NCBI GenBank assembly: GCA_022768245.1
Contig: JALEMR010000051.1
Span: 1-64,000 of the forward strand
From: Oscillospiraceae bacterium
GTDB taxonomy: Bacteria; Bacillota; Clostridia; Oscillospirales; Ruminococcaceae
Length of the DNA stretch: 64,000 bases
Reading direction: 5' to 3'
Part shown: piece by piece, positions 8,215 through 16,503 of the stretch
How positions within the stretch are numbered: position 1 is the stretch's first letter
Layout of the letters: every line of letters starts with the position of its first letter
Notes under the pieces: generated by a model
The model's database searches: none
Told to the model about the DNA's origin: nothing
What the model saw: only the letters and a program-made list of their open reading frames with translations
Position numbers and translations under genes: made by a program

Positions 8215-9110
8215 CAGGACTGGGAAATCTTATAAAACGTAATTGCAGACTGTTCTTCAAGGACAAGGGAATGTTCTTCACATCGCTTATCACGCCGATA
8301 ATACTGCTTGTGCTGTATGCGACCTTTCTTGCGAACGTGTATAAGAGCAGCTTCATGTCAGCGCTGCCCGAGGGCTTCGTGGACGCGGAGAATATCATCG
8401 ACAAAACGGTAGCGGGACAGCTTTTCTCGTCGCTGCTGGCGGTATGCTGTATCACGGTAGCATTCTGTTCGAATATGCTTATGGTGCAGGACAAGGTGAA
8501 CGGAGTGCGGAAGGACCTGACGGTGACTCCCGTGAAGCGGTCCGTACTTGCGCTGAGCTATTATGTATCGACGGCGTTTTCCACGCTGATAGTCTGCTTC
8601 GGAGCAGCGGCGGCGTGCTTCATCTACATAGCGAATATCGGCTGGTACATGTCCGCGGAGGACGTGCTGATGATACTGGGCGATATATTCCTGCTGGTGA
8701 TGTTCGGAACGGCGCTGTCGAGCATAGTGAACTCGTTCCTGACTTCGCAGGGGCAGATATCGGCGGTAGGAACGGTAGTATCCGCAGGCTACGGCTTCAT
8801 CTGCGGAGCGTACATGCCCATCTCCCAGTTCGGTGAGGGACTTCAGAAGGTACTGTCCTTCCTGCCGGGTACCTACGGCACATCGCTGCTGAAGAATCAC
8901 GCCATGCGCGGAGTATTCGAGGAAATGACCGATATAGGCTTCCCCGAGGAGATAGTGGAAGCTATCAAGGATTCGGTGGACTGCAATCTGTACTTTTTCG
9001 ACAACAAGGTGGAGACGGGGGATATGTGCCTGATACTTGCCATTGCGGATGTGGTGCTTATCGGGGTGTATATAATACTTAATATGCGAAAGTCCGATGC
9101 ACGTCGGTAG
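8211..9110 (+). CDS. ABC-2 type transporter permease
   Basis: A 299-residue membrane permease with six hydrophobic segments: one near 22-42, a large outside loop containing ALPEGFVDAENIID, then five closely spaced segments from about 70 to 295. The segment order and length match ABC-2 permeases of daunorubicin-type or polysaccharide-type exporters. It partners with the ATPase encoded immediately upstream, whose stop overlaps this start by four bases. It is the last gene of the LytTR operon and is followed by an intrinsic terminator at 9135-9167. Confidence 0.9.
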   Translation: MTGLGNLIKRNCRLFFKDKGMFFTSLITPIILLVLYATFLANVYKSSFMSALPEGFVDAENIIDKTVAGQLFSSLLAVCCITVAFCSNMLMVQDKVNGVRKDLTVTPVKRSVLALSYYVSTAFSTLIVCFGAAAACFIYIANIGWYMSAEDVLMILGDIFLLVMFGTALSSIVNSFLTSQGQISAVGTVVSAGYGFICGAYMPISQFGEGLQKVLSFLPGTYGTSLLKNHAMRGVFEEMTDIGFPEEIVEAIKDSVDCNLYFFDNKVETGDMCLILAIADVVLIGVYIILNMRKSDARR

Positions 9111-9134
9111 ATTGATCTCTCCTTTGATGATAAA

Positions 9135-9167
9135 CAAAAAACTACTCTTTTTCGGAGTAGTTTTTTT
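9135..9167 (+). terminator. Intrinsic terminator of the LytTR-ABC operon
   Basis: An AAACTACTC/GAGTAGTTT stem with a short T-rich loop, followed by a run of seven T. Confidence 0.85.
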
Positions 9168-9213
9168 GTATATATGTGTATATATAATTCAGTATCCTTC
9201 GCTAATTATTGAC

Positions 9214-9360
9214 CGCCCGCGGGAAAAAGTACCCTAGGCTAAAAGCGAACAACGCGGGATAGCCGCGGGTCATCCCGCCCCGCGGGAAAAAGTATCCTAA
9301 GCTGAAACACAAACAACGTGGAATAGCCGCGGGTCATCCCGCCCGCCGGGTCATCCCGCC
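9214..9360. repeat. GC-rich tandem duplication of about 64 bp
   Basis: Two diverged copies of a unit that begins CCGCGGGAAAAAGTA and ends GCCGCGGGTCATCCCGCC lie head to tail at about 9217-9278 and 9279-9342. A third partial copy of the end module (CCGGGTCATCCCGCC) reaches 9360. The unit contains inverted CCGCGGG/CCCGCGG motifs. It separates the ABC operon from the convergent LCP-like gene and abuts the latter's stop codon. Confidence 0.75.
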
Positions 9361-9365
9361 CGTCG

Positions 9366-10358
9366 CTATTCGAGGGTCGGGGCAGAATATGCCGCAGGGA
9401 GCTCGCTTGCGCTGTCTATGGGCATGCTGTCATCTTCGGAGAAGCTGTCATCGCCGTAGATGTCCAGCGAGAACCAGGAACGGAGCGAATCCACGAACGA
9501 AGCGTCAAGGACATACCTGCCCTCTGCATCGTACACTCCCGAGGGGAGCACCAGCTCTGCGCATTCACTTGAATTGTCCGCCATGTACTGCAGGGCTTCC
9601 TTTTTGAAGTCGTAGTCATATACGGTTATGTCGGTCTCGGCGCCGCTGTTCAGGATACCGCTGAATACCTGATCCATGCTTGTGCGCAGTCTCTCGCCCG
9701 AAGCGTTGACAAAGTCGGTAACGATCTCTCCGATAAGCGCGGCACGCTCGGTCTCACCGTTTCTGTAATCGGGGTAGGTGAACGCCTTTCGCATTGTGGT
9801 GGGGTCCAGCGAGCAGTTGCCCTCGCGGATAACAGTGACCTCGCCCGTTTTTTCGTTCTCGTAGATAAGCGTGTCGGAGAAAATATGGTTCACCGTTTCA
9901 AAATGCGCAGCCATAGTCTCAAAGCTTGATTTGTCGAAGATCATGTATTTTTCCGCGGTAAGTCCGCATACATTTTCAACAGCACGCTTTGCGCCCTGTA
10001 TCCCGTCGCTGCGGTAGAAGTCGTATATTGTGCCCTCCACGCCGTTGACGGCAGCATACATATCGCTCTGCAGGGGCACGATGACAAGTCTTTTTTCCGC
10101 AGGCAGGAGCCTTGTAAGCACGAAGGCTGTCGCGGACATTCTGTCCTCGGCGTCAAGAACGAACAGGGTAGTCTGATTGTCCAGCACACCGGGAGTATAT
10201 ACCTCGGGCTCGGTGGAGCTTGTCACCTCGATATCGCTTATGCTGCCCGAACGATTAGTTTTCTTGATCGCTATCAGTCCCACCACAAGTATTATCACAA
10301 CGGTGACAACTATGGTGATAACATAAGTAAGCGCGATCTTTGTACTCTTTTTTGCCAC
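9366..10358 (-). CDS. Divergent LCP-like (LytR-CpsA-Psr) membrane-anchored protein
   Basis: A 330-residue protein with a short cytoplasmic tail, one membrane segment near 10-32 (YVITIVVTVVIILVVGLIAI) and a large outer domain. The outer domain follows the LCP plan: TTLFVLDAEDRM, then LVIVPLQSDMY, IQGAKRAVENVCGLTAEKYMIFD and the later FETVNHIF. True LCP enzymes attach glycopolymers to peptidoglycan and carry PRDT-type arginine/aspartate motifs. Here that place reads PLQSDM, so the phosphotransferase residues look incomplete and activity is doubtful. The start is taken as GTG 10358 because GGAGGT lies 7 bases before it; the ATG at 10373 overlaps that site. The tail is acidic and Ser/Asp-rich. 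Confidence 0.68.
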   Translation of the reverse strand: MAKKSTKIALTYVITIVVTVVIILVVGLIAIKKTNRSGSISDIEVTSSTEPEVYTPGVLDNQTTLFVLDAEDRMSATAFVLTRLLPAEKRLVIVPLQSDMYAAVNGVEGTIYDFYRSDGIQGAKRAVENVCGLTAEKYMIFDKSSFETMAAHFETVNHIFSDTLIYENEKTGEVTVIREGNCSLDPTTMRKAFTYPDYRNGETERAALIGEIVTDFVNASGERLRTSMDQVFSGILNSGAETDITVYDYDFKKEALQYMADNSSECAELVLPSGVYDAEGRYVLDASFVDSLRSWFSLDIYGDDSFSEDDSMPIDSASELPAAYSAPTLE

Positions 10359-10474
10359 AGTTTTTACCTCCATATCCGGCAGATGCCGAAAGTCATAATA
10401 AAAAATTTCTGATAACTATTGAAAAGCGGGTAAATTTGTATTATAATAAATATTGTGTGCGAATGATCTGCGTG

Positions 10475-11026
10475 TCAGAAAAAGCTCAGGTTTTCCATCT
10501 GCGGAAAAAGCCTGTTGATGTCCAGGATATGAACATCCACGCCGAGCTTTTTCGCATATCTGACGGTATAGCCCGTGCCTGTCTTATAGTCGCCGACAAC
10601 AGCTATCATCCGCGAGGAACGGTCAGCCATGAAGCGGTTCCGCTCGAACATGCAGCCCTTGAAGTAATTCTCACTGACATAAACTATCCCCGAAGCACGG
10701 GAAACTATCCTCTGTGTGAGCTGTTCTTCCTCGGCGGTCTTGTATCTGGAATCGTAATTTCTGAAAGGATATGCGCCGTAAAGCTGTAAATAGCGGTTAT
10801 TATCCATAAGCTCCTCGACTATCTCGGCAGCCCACATATCAACGCCTGCCGCCATTCCAGAAATAAAGGTATCATAGCCGTCGTTCACTGCGTCGATAAT
10901 CTCCTGCCGAAGCAGGCTTTTCAGTACGAGTATCGTCTGCGAGCGGGGATCGCCGTTATCAGGAAGCTTATCGGGGCGATGTCCCGTAAAGCACACGGTC
11001 TTGCTTTTGTCAAATATCAGGTCCAT
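10475..11026 (-). CDS. SLOG-fold protein (DUF1273/YpsA-like)
   Basis: A 183-residue cytoplasmic protein with a SLOG (TIR-like Rossmann) fold. The N-terminus reads VCFTGHRPDKLP, the core has TFISGMAAGVDMWAAEIVEEL near 70-90, then YPFRNYDSRY, and later MIAVVGDYKTGTGYTVRYA. These match the YpsA/DUF1273 SLOG group, which is thought to bind nucleotide-derived ligands. No effector gene is next to it, so it looks like an orphan housekeeping SLOG protein. ATG 11026 is chosen (AAAGGCGA upstream) over a longer frame from 11083. It is divergent from alr and has its own promoter at 11088-11116. Confidence 0.8.
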   Translation of the reverse strand: MDLIFDKSKTVCFTGHRPDKLPDNGDPRSQTILVLKSLLRQEIIDAVNDGYDTFISGMAAGVDMWAAEIVEELMDNNRYLQLYGAYPFRNYDSRYKTAEEEQLTQRIVSRASGIVYVSENYFKGCMFERNRFMADRSSRMIAVVGDYKTGTGYTVRYAKKLGVDVHILDINRLFPQMENLSFF

Positions 11027-11087
11027 ACCGCAGTCGCCTTTCTGCAAAAATTCATGCAAATATGTACATCTGCGTACAATCAATAAT

Positions 11088-11116
11088 ATTATACCACATC
11101 ACAAACAGATTTTCAA
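11088..11116 (-). promoter_or_regulatory. SigA-type promoter of the SLOG gene
   Basis: On the minus strand, TTGAAA (11116-11111) and TATAAT (11093-11088) are separated by exactly 17 bases, about 60 bases before the ATG at 11026. Confidence 0.75.
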
Positions 11117-11150
11117 GTATCTTACAAATATTTTTAAGGAGATTTTTATA

Positions 11151-12308
11151 ATGAAGGATTTTCTGAGAAGAACATGGGCGGAGATCCATCTTGACCGCAT
11201 GGAGCACAATGTAAATGAGCTTACGAAGCTTATCTCGGACAGCACCGTTCCCGCCGCAGTGGTCAAGGCGAACGCCTACGGTCACGATGATATACACTGT
11301 GTTCCCTTTCTGGAGAAATGCGGGATAGAGTTCTTCGCGGTCTCCAATATAAACGAAGCTGAGAAGCTCCGTTCCTGCGGCTGTAAGGGTGATATCCTCA
11401 TTTTAGGGTACACTCCGCCCGAGTATGCGGACGTTCTGGAAAAGTACGATATCATACAGGCGGCGGTCTCCTATGAGCATGCACAGGCGCTGTCGGAGTG
11501 TTCTCACGGCGAAGTCCGCGTACATATGGCGATAGATACGGGCATGGGCAGGATAGGTCTTCTGACCGACGACCTGAACGAGTGTGCGGATACATTCGAA
11601 AAAGCGGCGGCTCTTCCGCATATAAAGCTTGAGGGAGCCTTCACCCACTATGCAGCTGCGGACAGCTTTGAATCCTCGGACATGGAATACACCCTCGAAC
11701 AGACCGACCGCTTTTTCGCTCTGAGGGAGGAGCTTGACCGCAGAGGCGTTCATTTGAAGCATTATCACTGTCTGAACAGTGCAGGCTCGGTATTCCACTA
11801 TGACAGCCGCAGCACTGTTGCGCGGTTCGGCATACTTATGTACGGGTTAAAGCCCGATATCAGCCTTGATATTCCCTTCGAGCTGAAGCCTGTCATGGAC
11901 TTCAAGTCCTCGGTATCCTATGTAAAGACCTTGAAGAAGGGGAGCTGTGTAAGCTACGGCAGGACCTTCCGCGCCGACAGAGACATACTTACAGCCACCA
12001 TACCCGCAGGCTATGCGGACGGCTTTTCGAGGAATCTTTCCGGCAAAGCGAGCGTAATCATCAACGGCAGAAAAGCTCCGATAATCGGACGGATATGCAT
12101 GGACCAGTTCATGGCGGACGTAACGGGAATACCCGATGTAACGGCGGGAACGGAGGTAACGCTTTTCGGCGGAGAATGCGGTCAGACAGCGGACGACTTG
12201 GCGCAGCTGTACGGAACGATAGGCTACGAGATAGTCTGCGGCATATCGAAGCGCGTACCAAGGGTAATAATGTACAATGGCGAAGTCGTTGACGTATCGG
12301 AGTATTGA
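11151..12308 (+). CDS. alr: Alanine racemase
   Basis: A 385-residue PLP enzyme that interconverts L- and D-alanine for peptidoglycan synthesis. The PLP lysine lies in VVKANAYGH (Lys 39). Other signatures are the dimer-interface phrase CMDQFMADVTG near 316-326 and the second-base tyrosine region CVSYGRTF near 264-271. The N-terminus RRTWAEIHLDRMEHNV is typical. The start is ATG 11151 behind TTAAGGAG; an upstream in-frame extension to 11001 lies over the divergent promoter region and is rejected. The gene is followed by 27-bp tandem repeats. Confidence 0.96.
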   Translation: MKDFLRRTWAEIHLDRMEHNVNELTKLISDSTVPAAVVKANAYGHDDIHCVPFLEKCGIEFFAVSNINEAEKLRSCGCKGDILILGYTPPEYADVLEKYDIIQAAVSYEHAQALSECSHGEVRVHMAIDTGMGRIGLLTDDLNECADTFEKAAALPHIKLEGAFTHYAAADSFESSDMEYTLEQTDRFFALREELDRRGVHLKHYHCLNSAGSVFHYDSRSTVARFGILMYGLKPDISLDIPFELKPVMDFKSSVSYVKTLKKGSCVSYGRTFRADRDILTATIPAGYADGFSRNLSGKASVIINGRKAPIIGRICMDQFMADVTGIPDVTAGTEVTLFGGECGQTADDLAQLYGTIGYEIVCGISKRVPRVIMYNGEVVDVSEY

Positions 12309-12330
12309 GTCGGGCGGGGCAGCCCCGCAG

Positions 12331-12419
12331 CCATTGCCGGTCGGGAACGCCCGACAGCGATTGCCGGTCGGGAACGCCCGACAGCCATTGCCGGTCGGGA
12401 ATGCCCGACAGCCATTGCC
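12331..12419. repeat. 27-bp tandem repeats after alr
   Basis: Three full copies plus a partial copy of a 27-base unit containing ATTGCCGGTCGGGAACGCC, with repeat starts at 12333, 12360, 12387 and 12414. Each full unit holds a perfect hairpin GTCGGG-AACG-CCCGAC. A related GC-rich stem, GGGCGGGGCAGCCCCGC, precedes them at 12312-12328. Confidence 0.85.
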
Positions 12420-12632
12420 GCGTTGTTAGTTTTTCGGAATAGCTTGCATTATCCCGCGGAAGTATGCAAAAAAACCAAACTCTGTGATATAGTAATTTTG
12501 CATAGAATTAGTGTAATAGCTTTGTACGTTCCTACAAAATGTTCAGAAAATGAAATATTTTCCGCCAGTGAATTGTTTATATAGTGAAAGCAAAAACCGT
12601 TCCCGTGAATGGCTATGAAAGGACATGAAAAA
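12420..12632 (+). other. Intergenic stretch before the SLH protein
   Basis: An AT-rich leader with no coding signal. A TATAGT -10-like hexamer occurs near 12572 with no convincing -35, and AAAGGA at 12618-12623 is the ribosome-binding site for ATG 12633. Nothing else could be assigned. Confidence 0.4.
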
Positions 12633-14801
12633 ATGAAAAAGAAAACTATATCGGCTGCGGCAGCGGTCATGGCGGCTGTATTTGCGTTCGGAGCTGCTGC
12701 TCCCTGTACCTCTGTTGTGGCAGAAGCTGTCACATCGTCATCATCGGCAAAGTCGGAAAGCGCAGCTAAAATGGAAGCTGCTCTCAAGATCGTGAAAAGC
12801 CGCATAAATATTCCCGAGGAATTCACCGAGTTTTCCTACAGCACAAGGACCGAAAAGGCTATAGAAGGCTATAACTTCACATGGAAGGCAGTGGACGCTG
12901 CGGGCGAGGAGCAGGGTTCCGTTGAAGTTACCATAATGGACAGCATCATTACAAGATACAACGTCAATTATAACAACGATTATATCGGCACCCCTACTCT
13001 CGCAAAGCTTTCCAAGGAAAAGATACATGAGTATGCGGTGTCCGCAGTAAAGGCTCTCGACCCCGACATCGCCGACCAGATAGAGGTCTCGGAGGATTTC
13101 AGCATCAGCCTTCACGGAAGTTCTGCCCGTATCGATCTGAGCCGAAAGGTAAATGGTCTGTATTTAGGCAAGAACACAGGCTCCATATATATCAACAAAA
13201 ATACGGGCGAGGTAGTATCCTTTTCGCTTAACTGGTGGAATGACGCCGAGTTCGAGGACTCTTCCAAGGCTGTCACCGAGGAAGAAATGGAGCAGTCATA
13301 TAAGGACAACGTGAAGCTTGTGCCGTCCTATGTCATCAACCGGGTGTACGACGATAAGGGTAAGGTCACGGGAAAGACTGCAAAGCTTATCTTCTCACAG
13401 GATAACAAAGCAGTTTTCGACGCTTCCACGGGAAAGCCAACCACCATGTATGATGACTACGCAAAGGCAAACAATACCGCGAATTATTCACTTTACGATA
13501 CTGTCGAGGAAGTGCTCGTTGAAGAAGACTGCGAGGAAGTGGTGGAATCAGCTCCCGCAACAGGCGGCGGATATGAAGTGACCCTCACCGCCGCCGAAAA
13601 GCAGGCTCTCATGGACAGCGGAAAATACTACTCCAAGACCGAAGCGGTGGAGATTATCACAAAGGACAAGTATCTGAACATCGGCGATGATTACGTTATG
13701 GAAAGCGGAGTATTCCGCGAGGGAAACAGTCCCTCCGGCTTCACATGGCAGTTCAGCTTTTACAAGAACACCGAGAAGGAGTACAGAAGCGTTTATGTTA
13801 CCATGGACGCGGAATCGGGGAAAATAATAAGCTTCAATAAATATGCCAAGTCCCCCACAAAGACCATCAATATCAAGACGGTCAACAAGATAGCGGAGCA
13901 GGCGGCGGAGTATTATCTCTCCGATATCTTCGGCGAGTACAAGCCGGCGGAAAGCAACACCGCAGACGCAAATAAGCAGACCTCGCGGAACATCATTTTC
14001 AGCCGCTATGTGAACGATATCGCCGTTCAGGATAATGATATCATCATCAACGTAAATTCCGACGGCGAGGTCATGAGCTTCTCCTACAATTACGATGAGG
14101 CCGCCTTCCCCTCTGCGGACATTATTTCCGAGGAAAAGGCATATGAGAAGGCTTTTGAACAGACCGATTTCAGACTCTATTACGACGGCTTCCGGCGCCT
14201 TGACGGAAAGTCACGGATATACATGCTCTACACGGTGGATGATTTTTATCTCGACGCAAAAACGGGAAAGCTCTGCACATCGAACGGCTCGCCCATAACC
14301 GCCAAGGAAAAGACGGATGGCTGTCCCTACACGGATATCGAAGGTCACTGGGCGGAGAAGTACATCACCACGCTGTATGATTACGGCATCAAGCTCTCCA
14401 CGGACAGCGGCGACAAGTTCGACCCCGATGAATACATTACCGAGCGAGAGTTCTCTGAGCTGCTGAATTCCGTGTTCTATGTAAATGCGATGCCGCTGAT
14501 GTACGAGGATTATTCCTATTCGAAGGCGGCAGAGTACGGCAATGACAAGCTGACAAAGGCTGCGGCGGCGAAGGAGTTCGTGCTTTGCGCAGGCGGAAAG
14601 GATTTCGCCGAGATAAAGGGGATATACAAGTCTCCCTTCAAGGACGTTGAGCCTACCCGAGAAGATCTGGGTTACATATCCATTGCATACGGCATGGGCG
14701 CGGTGAAGGCCGATTCCGGCGGAAACTTCAATCCCGAGGGCAAGCTTACCAGAGGGTATGCTATGTATATGATATATAACTATCTTAAGAACAACAGCTG
14801 A
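12633..14801 (+). CDS. Cell-surface protein with YcdB/YcdC-type repeats and C-terminal SLH domain
   Basis: A 722-residue exported protein. A signal peptide covers about residues 1-35 (MKKKTISAAAAVMAAVFAFG, cleavage near VAEA). Two related PepSY-like modules of the YcdB/YcdC type follow; each contains a phrase such as SIYINKNTGEVVSFSLNWW or SVYVTMDAESGKIISFNKY. The last 150 residues hold S-layer homology modules (CPYTDIEGHWAEKYITTLYD and later SPFKDVEP...YISIAYGMGAVK), which bind the protein non-covalently to cell-wall polymers. ATG 12633 is chosen because AAAGGA sits at the right distance and a standard signal peptide follows. The role is unknown. Similar proteins in Clostridia are thought to regulate or inhibit surface proteases, which is inference. 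Confidence 0.82.
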   Translation: MKKKTISAAAAVMAAVFAFGAAAPCTSVVAEAVTSSSSAKSESAAKMEAALKIVKSRINIPEEFTEFSYSTRTEKAIEGYNFTWKAVDAAGEEQGSVEVTIMDSIITRYNVNYNNDYIGTPTLAKLSKEKIHEYAVSAVKALDPDIADQIEVSEDFSISLHGSSARIDLSRKVNGLYLGKNTGSIYINKNTGEVVSFSLNWWNDAEFEDSSKAVTEEEMEQSYKDNVKLVPSYVINRVYDDKGKVTGKTAKLIFSQDNKAVFDASTGKPTTMYDDYAKANNTANYSLYDTVEEVLVEEDCEEVVESAPATGGGYEVTLTAAEKQALMDSGKYYSKTEAVEIITKDKYLNIGDDYVMESGVFREGNSPSGFTWQFSFYKNTEKEYRSVYVTMDAESGKIISFNKYAKSPTKTINIKTVNKIAEQAAEYYLSDIFGEYKPAESNTADANKQTSRNIIFSRYVNDIAVQDNDIIINVNSDGEVMSFSYNYDEAAFPSADIISEEKAYEKAFEQTDFRLYYDGFRRLDGKSRIYMLYTVDDFYLDAKTGKLCTSNGSPITAKEKTDGCPYTDIEGHWAEKYITTLYDYGIKLSTDSGDKFDPDEYITEREFSELLNSVFYVNAMPLMYEDYSYSKAAEYGNDKLTKAAAAKEFVLCAGGKDFAEIKGIYKSPFKDVEPTREDLGYISIAYGMGAVKADSGGNFNPEGKLTRGYAMYMIYNYLKNNS

Positions 14802-14819
14802 CATACGACTAAGCAATAA

Positions 14820-14853
14820 AAAAGGAAGTATCGCGTGACGGTACTTCCTTTTT
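14820..14853 (+). terminator. Terminator of the SLH protein gene
   Basis: AAAGGAAGTA/TACTTCCTTT with a 10-base loop followed by T's. Its A-rich left flank means it may also act on the minus strand. Confidence 0.85.
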
Positions 14854-14858
14854 ATTAT

Positions 14859-14889
14859 AAAAAATCGGGTATCATTACAGATACCCGAA
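14859..14889 (-). terminator. Terminator of the aspartate kinase gene
   Basis: On the minus strand, CGGGTATC/GATACCCG with a 6-base loop, followed by a T-run. Confidence 0.85.
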
Positions 14890-14918
14890 AATGCATCAAC
14901 TGTTAATTGACTTACAGC

Positions 14919-16235
14919 TTACTTTACGAAAGCCTCATAAATAGCCTTAGTAGCAGTTTCAAAATCCTCTTCCTCAACGCCGATGATGATGTTCAGCTCG
15001 GAGGAGCCCTGATCTATCATCTTTACATTGACTCTCGCTTCTGCAAGTGCGGAGAACAGCTTGCCTGCGGTACCTCTCTGCTTTCTCATTCCTCTGCCCA
15101 CAACGGCGATAAGCGCCAGATTGTTTTCAATTTCAAGCTTGTCGGGGTGAACGCGGAAGTTGATCTCATCGAGGATAGCTCTTTCCTTGCCAACGAGAGC
15201 GTCGGTAGCCACGATAACGCTCATGGTGTCGATACCGGAAGGCATATGCTCAAAGCAGAGACCGTTCTTCTCCAGTGAACGGAGAACATTTCTTCCGAAG
15301 CCGACCTCACTGTTCATCATATCCTTTTCGATCTGGATAACTGAGAAGCCCTTCTTGCCTGCGATACCTGTGATTATGTGCTTGCTGGAATCGGCAGTCT
15401 CGGCAACGATCATGGTGCCGGGGTCCTCGGGGTGATTGGTGTTCTTGATATTTATGGGGATACCTACAGATCTTACGGGGAAGATAGCGTCCTCGTGGAG
15501 AACGGTAGCGCCCATGTAAGCAAGCTCTCTGAGCTCGCGGTAGGTGATAGTGGTGATAGGCTCGGGATCCTCAACTATTCTGGGGTCACAGATAAGGAAT
15601 CCGCTTACGTCGGTCCAGTTCTCGTAAAGCTCTGCATCGGCAGCCCTTGCAACGATAGAGCCCGTAACATCAGAGCCGCCTCTGGAGAAGGTCTTTATGG
15701 TATCGTTGGGCATGGAGCCGTAGAAACCGGGGATAACGGCATTCTGAGTCTCGTCAAGCTTGGGAGTGAGCGCCTCGAGAGTCTTGTTCAGGTCAAACAC
15801 GCCCGACTCGTCGAAGAAGACGAAGCCTGCGGGGTCGAGAAATTCAAAGCCCAGATAGTTGGCGAGTATCATGCTGTTGAGATATTCACCGCGGCTTGCG
15901 GCGTAATCGCGGCCTGCACGGTGAGCGAAGGAATTCTTGATGTGGCGGAATTCCTCTTCGAGGGAGAAATCGAGACCCAGCTCGGCAATAATAGAGTTGA
16001 AGCGGTTTTCTATATCAGCGAATTCCTTGCTGAAGTCGCTGCCCTTAGCAGCCTTGTCATAGCAGCGGTAGAGCATATCGGTTATCTTGACATCATCGGA
16101 AAAACGCTTTCCCGGTGCGGAAGCCACAACGAATCTTCTTGTGGGATCAGCCTTTACAATAGCGGCAACCTTTTTGAACTGGTTAGAGTCTGCCAGCGAG
16201 CTTCCGCCGAATTTTACGACCTTTGTTTTATTCAT
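14919..16235 (-). CDS. lysC: Aspartate kinase
   Basis: A 438-residue enzyme that phosphorylates aspartate, the first step to lysine, threonine, methionine and diaminopimelate. The kinase domain begins VVKFGGSSLAD and contains GFYGSMPNDTIKTFSRGGSD near 169-188 and the helix YRELRELAYMGATVLHEDAI. Two ACT domains occupy the last 140 residues (SVIQIEKDMMNSEVGFG and ALIAVVGRGMRKQRG), so feedback control by lysine and/or threonine is likely. It is a single-domain enzyme, not fused to homoserine dehydrogenase. The gene is monocistronic between its own promoter (16328-16356) and terminator. The short leader shows no lysine riboswitch. Confidence 0.93.
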   Translation of the reverse strand: MNKTKVVKFGGSSLADSNQFKKVAAIVKADPTRRFVVASAPGKRFSDDVKITDMLYRCYDKAAKGSDFSKEFADIENRFNSIIAELGLDFSLEEEFRHIKNSFAHRAGRDYAASRGEYLNSMILANYLGFEFLDPAGFVFFDESGVFDLNKTLEALTPKLDETQNAVIPGFYGSMPNDTIKTFSRGGSDVTGSIVARAADAELYENWTDVSGFLICDPRIVEDPEPITTITYRELRELAYMGATVLHEDAIFPVRSVGIPINIKNTNHPEDPGTMIVAETADSSKHIITGIAGKKGFSVIQIEKDMMNSEVGFGRNVLRSLEKNGLCFEHMPSGIDTMSVIVATDALVGKERAILDEINFRVHPDKLEIENNLALIAVVGRGMRKQRGTAGKLFSALAEARVNVKMIDQGSSELNIIIGVEEEDFETATKAIYEAFVK

Positions 16236-16327
16236 TACAGATCAATCTCCTTGACTTTCGGATTATCGGGACAATACGCGGCGGACGTTTCCCTGTTCCG
16301 CACGGGGCAAGTATCATCACAAACACT

Positions 16328-16356
16328 ATTATAATACAAATCTTCTGATTATTCAA
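16328..16356 (-). promoter_or_regulatory. SigA-type promoter of aspartate kinase
   Basis: On the minus strand, TTGAAT (16356-16351) and TATAAT (16333-16328) have a 17-base spacer. The transcript leader would be about 85 bases. Confidence 0.72.
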
Positions 16357-16391
16357 CCGTAATTTTTTACAAATTTTCATATAAAAATATA

Positions 16392-16429
16392 GTCCGTTTG
16401 TGAAATACTGCTGTACATCACAGACGGAC
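16392..16429. repeat. Inverted repeat between aspartate kinase promoter and MCP terminator
   Basis: GTCCGTTTGTGA (16392-16403) pairs with TCACAGACGGAC (16418-16429) with one mismatch over 12 bases. The role is unknown. It could be an operator for aspartate kinase or a leftover repeat. Confidence 0.5.
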
Positions 16430-16449
16430 AGTTTTGCGGGACCATTCAA

Positions 16450-16487
16450 TAAAAAGCGGCTGTCCGCATAAGCGCCTACAGCCGCTG
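16450..16487 (-). terminator. Terminator of the MCP gene
   Basis: On the minus strand, AGCGGCTGT/ACAGCCGCT followed by TTTTTATTG. Confidence 0.85.
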
Positions 16488-16503
16488 AGATATGGTGAAT
16501 AAT

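Noticed and set aside
9214-9360. A CRISPR array in the repeated intergenic regions (9.2, 12.3 and 4.5 kb)
   Set aside because: The repeats are contiguous, with no unique spacers, and no cas gene is nearby.
10475-11026. A defence role (Thoeris- or CBASS-like) for the SLOG protein
   Set aside because: No effector, TIR or cyclase gene is adjacent. The protein matches the orphan YpsA/DUF1273 type, and its neighbours are housekeeping genes.
12224-12415. A minus-strand frame giving a repeated GRSRPAMAV-type peptide
   Set aside because: It is produced by the 27-bp tandem repeats and the antisense end of alr. There is no start signal.
16236-16330. A lysine riboswitch before aspartate kinase
   Set aside because: The predicted leader is only about 85 bases, far shorter than a lysine riboswitch, and no matching structure was seen.
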